Part shown: positions 60,955-64,000 of the stretch, one piece after another
Layout: each line of letters starts with the position of its first letter
How positions within the stretch are numbered: position 1 is the stretch's first letter
Assembly (NCBI RefSeq): GCF_017487345.1
Contig: NZ_CP062006.1
Span: 3,276,501-3,340,500 of the forward strand
Length of the DNA stretch: 64,000 nt
From: Brevundimonas pondensis
GTDB taxonomy: Bacteria; Pseudomonadota; Alphaproteobacteria; Caulobacterales; Caulobacteraceae
Direction: 5' to 3'
Program-made: the position numbers and the translations under genes
Notes under the pieces: model-generated
The model's database searches: none
What the model was told of the DNA's origin: nothing
The model's input: only the letters and a program-made list of their open reading frames with translations

Positions 60955-61665
60955 TTAAGAGGGCTTCAGAGGCGAAATTCGTTCCCCGAACAGGGCCGAA
61001 CCGACCCGGACATGGGTCGCACCGCAGGAAATGGCGGCTTCATAGTCGCCGCTCATGCCCATCGACAGAACCGACAGGCCGTTTCGGGCGGCGATTTCCG
61101 CCAGAAGTTTGAAATGCGGTTCCGGCGCTTCGTCCGCCGGCGGGATGCACATCAGGCCCTCGACGGTCAGGCCGTGGCCGTCGCGGGCGCTCGCGATCAG
61201 GGCGTCGGCGTCGTCCGGCAGGACCCCGGCCTTCTGCGGCTCGGCGCCGGTATTGACCTGAACCAGGATGCGGGGGCGTCGGCCTGTCTTCTGCATCGCC
61301 GCAGCCAAGGCCGCCGCCAGCTTCTCGCGGTCCAGGGTTTCGATGACGTCGAACAGTTGCACCGCTTCGACCGCCTTGTTGGTCTGCAGCGGGCCGATCA
61401 GGCGCAGCTCCAGATCGGGAAAGGCGGCGCGGCGGTCGGCCCAGTGCGCCTGCGCCTCCTGCACCCGGTTTTCGCCGAAGACACGCTGTCCCGTGGCCAG
61501 GGCCGCCTCCAGCGCCTCATCCGGCTGGGTCTTGGACACGGCGGTCAGGATCACAGAGGCTAGATCGCGACCCGCAGCGACGCAGGTCGACCGGATGCGC
61601 TCCCGCACGACGGCGAAGCGATCATGGATGGACGGAACGACGGAAGCGGGATTAGAGGCGGTCAT
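60955..61665 (-). CDS. YggS/PLPBP family pyridoxal phosphate-binding protein
   Basis: The 236-residue alpha/beta-barrel protein holds PLP and keeps vitamin B6 balance, with no catalysis shown. The PLP lysine is in ILTAVSKTQPDEALEAAL. Further motifs are GENRVQEAQAHW, LIGPLQTNKAVEAVQLFDVI (20 residues), GLMCIPP and the C-terminal LSMGMSGDYEAAISCGATHV with GSALFG. Its ATG overlaps the ATG of the divergent thiE-like gene within CATG. Confidence 0.94.
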   Translation of the reverse strand: MTASNPASVVPSIHDRFAVVRERIRSTCVAAGRDLASVILTAVSKTQPDEALEAALATGQRVFGENRVQEAQAHWADRRAAFPDLELRLIGPLQTNKAVEAVQLFDVIETLDREKLAAALAAAMQKTGRRPRILVQVNTGAEPQKAGVLPDDADALIASARDGHGLTVEGLMCIPPADEAPEPHFKLLAEIAARNGLSVLSMGMSGDYEAAISCGATHVRVGSALFGERISPLKPS

Positions 61666-62305
61666 GACCCTGTCCGAGGACGCGCGCACGCTGTGGGAGA
61701 CGGCGACGGCTCTAGCCCGTGCGGCGGCGGCTGTCAGCCCGCCGAAACATCCCCTGCCCCCCCTGCTCTTCTTCACCGACCCCGAGCGCACGCCGCGACC
61801 GTGGGAGACGGCGGCGCGTCTGCCGGCGGGTGCGGGCGTGGTGTTCCGTCATTTCGGGGCAGGCGATACGCTCGAGACGGGCCTGCGGCTGCGGGCGGCG
61901 ACAAAGGCGGCCGGCGTGCGTCTGCTGGTCGGGCTGGACGCCGATCTGGCCGAGCGGATCGGCGCCGACGGCGTGCATCTACCGGAACGGGCCCTGTCGG
62001 CAGCCTACGCCCTGTCGGGACGGCGGCCTGACTGGTTGCTGACCGGTGCGGCGCACTCATCGGAAGCGATCCGGCGCGCCCGCGATCTGGACGCCTTGGT
62101 CCTGTCGCCGGTGTTTCCCGCAGGGGGCGCTTCAGCGGATAAACCGGCGCTGGGAGTCGAGAGCTTCAAGGCGCAGGCGATCCGGGCCCCTTGCCCCATC
62201 TACGCCCTGGGCGGAATCAGCGCCGCGAACGTCGTAGCGCTGGTGGGCTCAGGCGCATGCGGCATCGCGGGCGTGGACGCCCTGCAGGCCGCTTTCAGAC
62301 CCTAG
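61664..62305 (+). CDS. ThiE/TenI-like thiamine phosphate synthase family protein
   Basis: The 213-residue beta-barrel protein ends with the ThiE-like IYALGGISAANVVALVGSGA and CGIAGVDALQAAF. It carries GADGVHLPERAL and VLSPVFPAGGASADKPALG. Canonical ThiE has GVHLGQxD and a GPxFxTxTK loop; both are altered here, so it may be a TenI-type or divergent enzyme rather than true ThiE. ATG 61664 overlaps the yggS start; an in-frame ATG at 61625 is also possible. Confidence 0.72.
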   Translation: MTLSEDARTLWETATALARAAAAVSPPKHPLPPLLFFTDPERTPRPWETAARLPAGAGVVFRHFGAGDTLETGLRLRAATKAAGVRLLVGLDADLAERIGADGVHLPERALSAAYALSGRRPDWLLTGAAHSSEAIRRARDLDALVLSPVFPAGGASADKPALGVESFKAQAIRAPCPIYALGGISAANVVALVGSGACGIAGVDALQAAFRP

Positions 62306-62317
62306 GGTCCGTCGCAA

Positions 62318-62713
62318 TCAGAATTTGAAGATGGTTTCCAGACGCACGCGCGGCGCGGCGCGACGGTCGGCGGCGCTTTCGGGCGCACGGGCCGGATCAA
62401 CCTCGGGCGAAGCCAGATTAGCGGCGGCGCCGACCCGCAGGCGCGGGCTGAGTCGATAGTAGGCGCCGGCCTCGACGTCGCCCCAGTCGGTCTCGCGACC
62501 GACGGGCTGGTTCAGGTTGAAGTTCAGACCCCAGCGACCGCTGTCGTTCCAGCGCAGGCCCCGGCGCTGCGGCGCGGGCGTCGCATGCGAGGTCTGAGCG
62601 GATTCGGTCAGGGATACAGCGGGAGCGCGACGGGCCTGGGCCGAGGCGTCATGAGCCATCCCGGCGATAGCCAGGGCGCCCACAGTCGCAGCGATGATCG
62701 CAACGAAACGCAT
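62318..62713 (-). CDS. ntrZ: NtrZ family periplasmic regulatory protein
   Basis: The 131-residue exported protein has a signal peptide (MRFVAIIAATVGALAIAGMA, cut near ASA-QARR). The mature part has DSGRWGLNFNLNQPVGRETD, WGDVEAGAYYRLSPRLRVGA and the end RAAPRVRLETIFKF, all matching NtrZ. In Caulobacter, NtrZ sits in the periplasm and restrains the sensor kinase NtrY. ntrYX is not in this window. Confidence 0.85.
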   Translation of the reverse strand: MRFVAIIAATVGALAIAGMAHDASAQARRAPAVSLTESAQTSHATPAPQRRGLRWNDSGRWGLNFNLNQPVGRETDWGDVEAGAYYRLSPRLRVGAAANLASPEVDPARAPESAADRRAAPRVRLETIFKF

Positions 62714-62934
62714 CTTCCAACCCTTGGGATCGTCATCCAGGCGACGACCCTTGTTTTACGCACGCGAGCCCGAAAGTCTCGTGCCTGCCGATTAGACACC
62801 GCAGCTTCCCGCGGTCAACGTAACCTAGTCATCCACAGGCCGTTTCGCTGCACTTTCACGCGACTCTGCCGCCTCCTGTGGCGCTGACACCACGCCAATT
62901 GTTCAGCTTGGGGCTGTTGGAACACCGGATCGCC

Positions 62935-62963
62935 TTGTCACGGCCCCTTTTCGCCGTGTTATA
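62935..62963 (+). promoter_or_regulatory. Candidate promoter for the DUF3576 gene
   Basis: TTGTCA (62935-62940) and GTTATA (62958-62963) are 17 bases apart in the 348-base gap between ntrZ and the DUF3576 gene, about 100 bases before the ATG. The rest of that gap shows no gene. The call rests on consensus likeness only. Confidence 0.4.
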
Positions 62964-63061
62964 GAGCGCAGCTAGCGGTGCGAACGTGCGCGGGCCCACA
63001 GGCGTCAACGCCTGAAAGTCCGCGCCACGGCTCGACCTCGAACCTTTACGGAGACCTCGGA

Positions 63062-63508
63062 ATGGCATTTGTTCGCGGCGCTGCGGTCGCCCTGATCGCG
63101 TCGGGACTGCTGCTGGGCGGTTGCTCCAGCCTGCCTTTCGTCGGCAGCAAGGATAAGGCCCCCAAGGCCGACGCCCAACTTGGCATCGGCGTGAACGCCT
63201 ATCTGTGGCGCGCCACGCTGGACACCCTGGCCTTCATGCCCCTGGCCAGCGCCGACCCGTGGGGCGGCGTGGTCAACTATGACTGGTACGTCAATCCTCA
63301 GGCGCCGAACGAGCGCTTCAAGGTCACCGTCTTCATCCTGGACCGCCGCCTGCGCGCCGACGCCCTGAACGTGTCGGTGACCAAGGAAGTCAAGGACGCC
63401 GCCGGCGCCTGGTCCGCCGCCCCGGTCGCGGCCCAGACCGAAACCGATCTGGAAAACGCCATCCTGACCAAGGCGCGCCAACTTAATCTCGCCAACGCGG
63501 CCCGCTAA
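63062..63508 (+). CDS. DUF3576 family lipoprotein
   Basis: The 148-residue protein has a lipoprotein signal with lipobox LLLGGCSSLP (Cys about residue 21). The DUF3576 core is LGIGVNAYLWRATLDTLAFM, PLASADPWGGVVNYDWYVNP and NERFKVTVFILDRRLRADAL. The function is unknown; the gene commonly precedes leuS in alphaproteobacteria, as it does here. Confidence 0.88.
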   Translation: MAFVRGAAVALIASGLLLGGCSSLPFVGSKDKAPKADAQLGIGVNAYLWRATLDTLAFMPLASADPWGGVVNYDWYVNPQAPNERFKVTVFILDRRLRADALNVSVTKEVKDAAGAWSAAPVAAQTETDLENAILTKARQLNLANAAR

Positions 63509-63551
63509 GAGCCGCTTCTCGCTTTCGCCACTCCAACGCAGACCTCAGGGC

Positions 63552-63586
63552 CGCCTCAAGCTTCGCGCCTGAGGCGATACCTCAGG
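63552..63586. repeat. Degenerate CCTCAAG-family hairpin before leuS
   Basis: CGCCTCAAGCTTCGCG then CCTGAGGCGATACCTCAGG. CGCCTCA and TGAGGCG are complementary, and the sequence begins like the other family members but the TAGGCC end is degenerate. It lies in the leader between the DUF3576 gene and leuS. Confidence 0.45.
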
Positions 63587-63593
63587 ATACGCC

Positions 63594-64000
63594 GTGGCCA
63601 CTCGTTACGAGCCCAAGACCGCCGAACCCCGTCAGCAGGCCCGCTGGGCGGCGGCTGACGCCTTTTCGGTGCCCAATGCCGACACCGGCCGTCCAAAATA
63701 CTATGTGCTCGAGATGTTCCCCTATCCGTCGGGCAACATCCACATGGGCCACGCCCGCAACTATGTGATGGGCGACGTGGTGGCGCGTCACAAACGGGCG
63801 CAAGGCTTCGACGTCCTGCACCCCATGGGCTGGGACGCCTTCGGCATGCCGGCCGAGAACGCGGCCATGGAGCGCGGCGTCCACCCCGGCGACTGGACCT
63901 GGTCCAACATCGCGACCATGCGCGACCAGCTGAAGCTGCTGGGTCTGTCGCTGGACTGGAGCCGCGAGTTCGCCACCTGCGACCCGGCCTATTACGGCAA
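63594..64000 (+). CDS. leuS: Leucyl-tRNA synthetase, N-terminal part
   Basis: The first 135 codons are present; the gene runs off the right edge. It starts at GTG ([20 protein letters not shown]). It shows [20 protein letters not shown] with the class I HIGH-type motif (HMGH), then [36 protein letters not shown] and [18 protein letters not shown]. This charges tRNA-Leu in the cytoplasm. Confidence 0.96.
   Translation, partial: MATRYEPKTAEPRQQARWAAADAFSVPNADTGRPKYYVLEMFPYPSGNIHMGHARNYVMGDVVARHKRAQGFDVLHPMGWDAFGMPAENAAMERGVHPGDWTWSNIATMRDQLKLLGLSLDWSREFATCDPAYYG

Noticed and set aside
1..64000. CRISPR array or cas genes
   Set aside because: No regularly spaced direct repeats or Cas proteins were seen. 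The repeats present are scattered palindromes of differing spacing.

Overview
The window reads as chromosomal DNA of a Caulobacterales alphaproteobacterium, most likely Brevundimonas. The base composition is high in GC throughout. Several genes belong to families typical of Caulobacter and its relatives: an NtrZ-type periplasmic protein, a CenR-type response regulator, a CC0125/CC1285-type lipoprotein, an HWE histidine kinase, and a GTP-binding FtsY next to a YciB/IspZ protein. There is no rRNA operon, CRISPR array, integrase or transposase. The only tRNA is tRNA-Thr(CGT).

Layout: 1-2.1 kb (minus) holds a chemoreceptor N-terminus, trmB and htpX. 2.2-5 kb holds an SDHAF4-like protein, a secreted Pro/Val/Tyr-repeat protein, pyrF and marC. 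5.2-10.8 kb holds an SDR enzyme with an Rrf2 regulator, an APH-type phosphotransferase, glycerol kinase, threonine dehydratase and a MaoC protein. 10.8-16.4 kb holds an MHYT-HWE kinase and a sugar-modification group (Gfo/Idh dehydrogenase, DegT aminotransferase, AGE epimerase, HAD phosphatase). 16.5-22.5 kb holds a hydrolase, PhnA-like protein, nadE, ftsY, yciB and a MarR regulator with a Lys/Ala-rich tail. 22.5-24.2 kb is ccmC-ccmD-ccmG. 24.3-32 kb holds a PfkB kinase, an ATP-grasp protein, nth, an emrA-emrB-tetR efflux operon, a creatininase-family protein and a phasin-like protein. 32-40.7 kb is core metabolism: Rieske protein, gpsA, tsaD, hemC-hemD, tRNA-Thr, metK, argG and a sorbosone-type dehydrogenase. 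40.8-44.8 kb holds secreted proteins, a LysE exporter, a lipoprotein, DUF6065 and a YbaK-type editing protein. 44.8-46.2 kb is a small islet, poorer in GC, with a lone phage-type Bro-N gene. 46.3-55.6 kb holds a TPR protein, CnoX-like thioredoxin, LON-domain protein, Trm112-like protein, a three-gene micro-operon, ubiH-type hydroxylase, ftsK and lolA. 55.6-64 kb holds a candidate small RNA, xth, an SLC13 permease, a frameshifted LysR gene, cenR, yggS, a thiE-like gene, ntrZ, a DUF3576 lipoprotein and the start of leuS.

The most unusual signals are the following. One copy of a dispersed palindromic repeat lies in frame inside glpK, while its other copies are intergenic. A roughly 100-nt candidate small RNA with a C-rich anti-Shine-Dalgarno stretch lies between lolA and xth. 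A perfect 14-bp hairpin appears to bury the ribosome site of a secreted-protein gene. There is a Bro-N islet with an orphan minus-strand terminator, and a micro-operon of three tiny ATGA-overlapping genes. I see no large undescribed defence or biosynthetic system. Most of the window is housekeeping.
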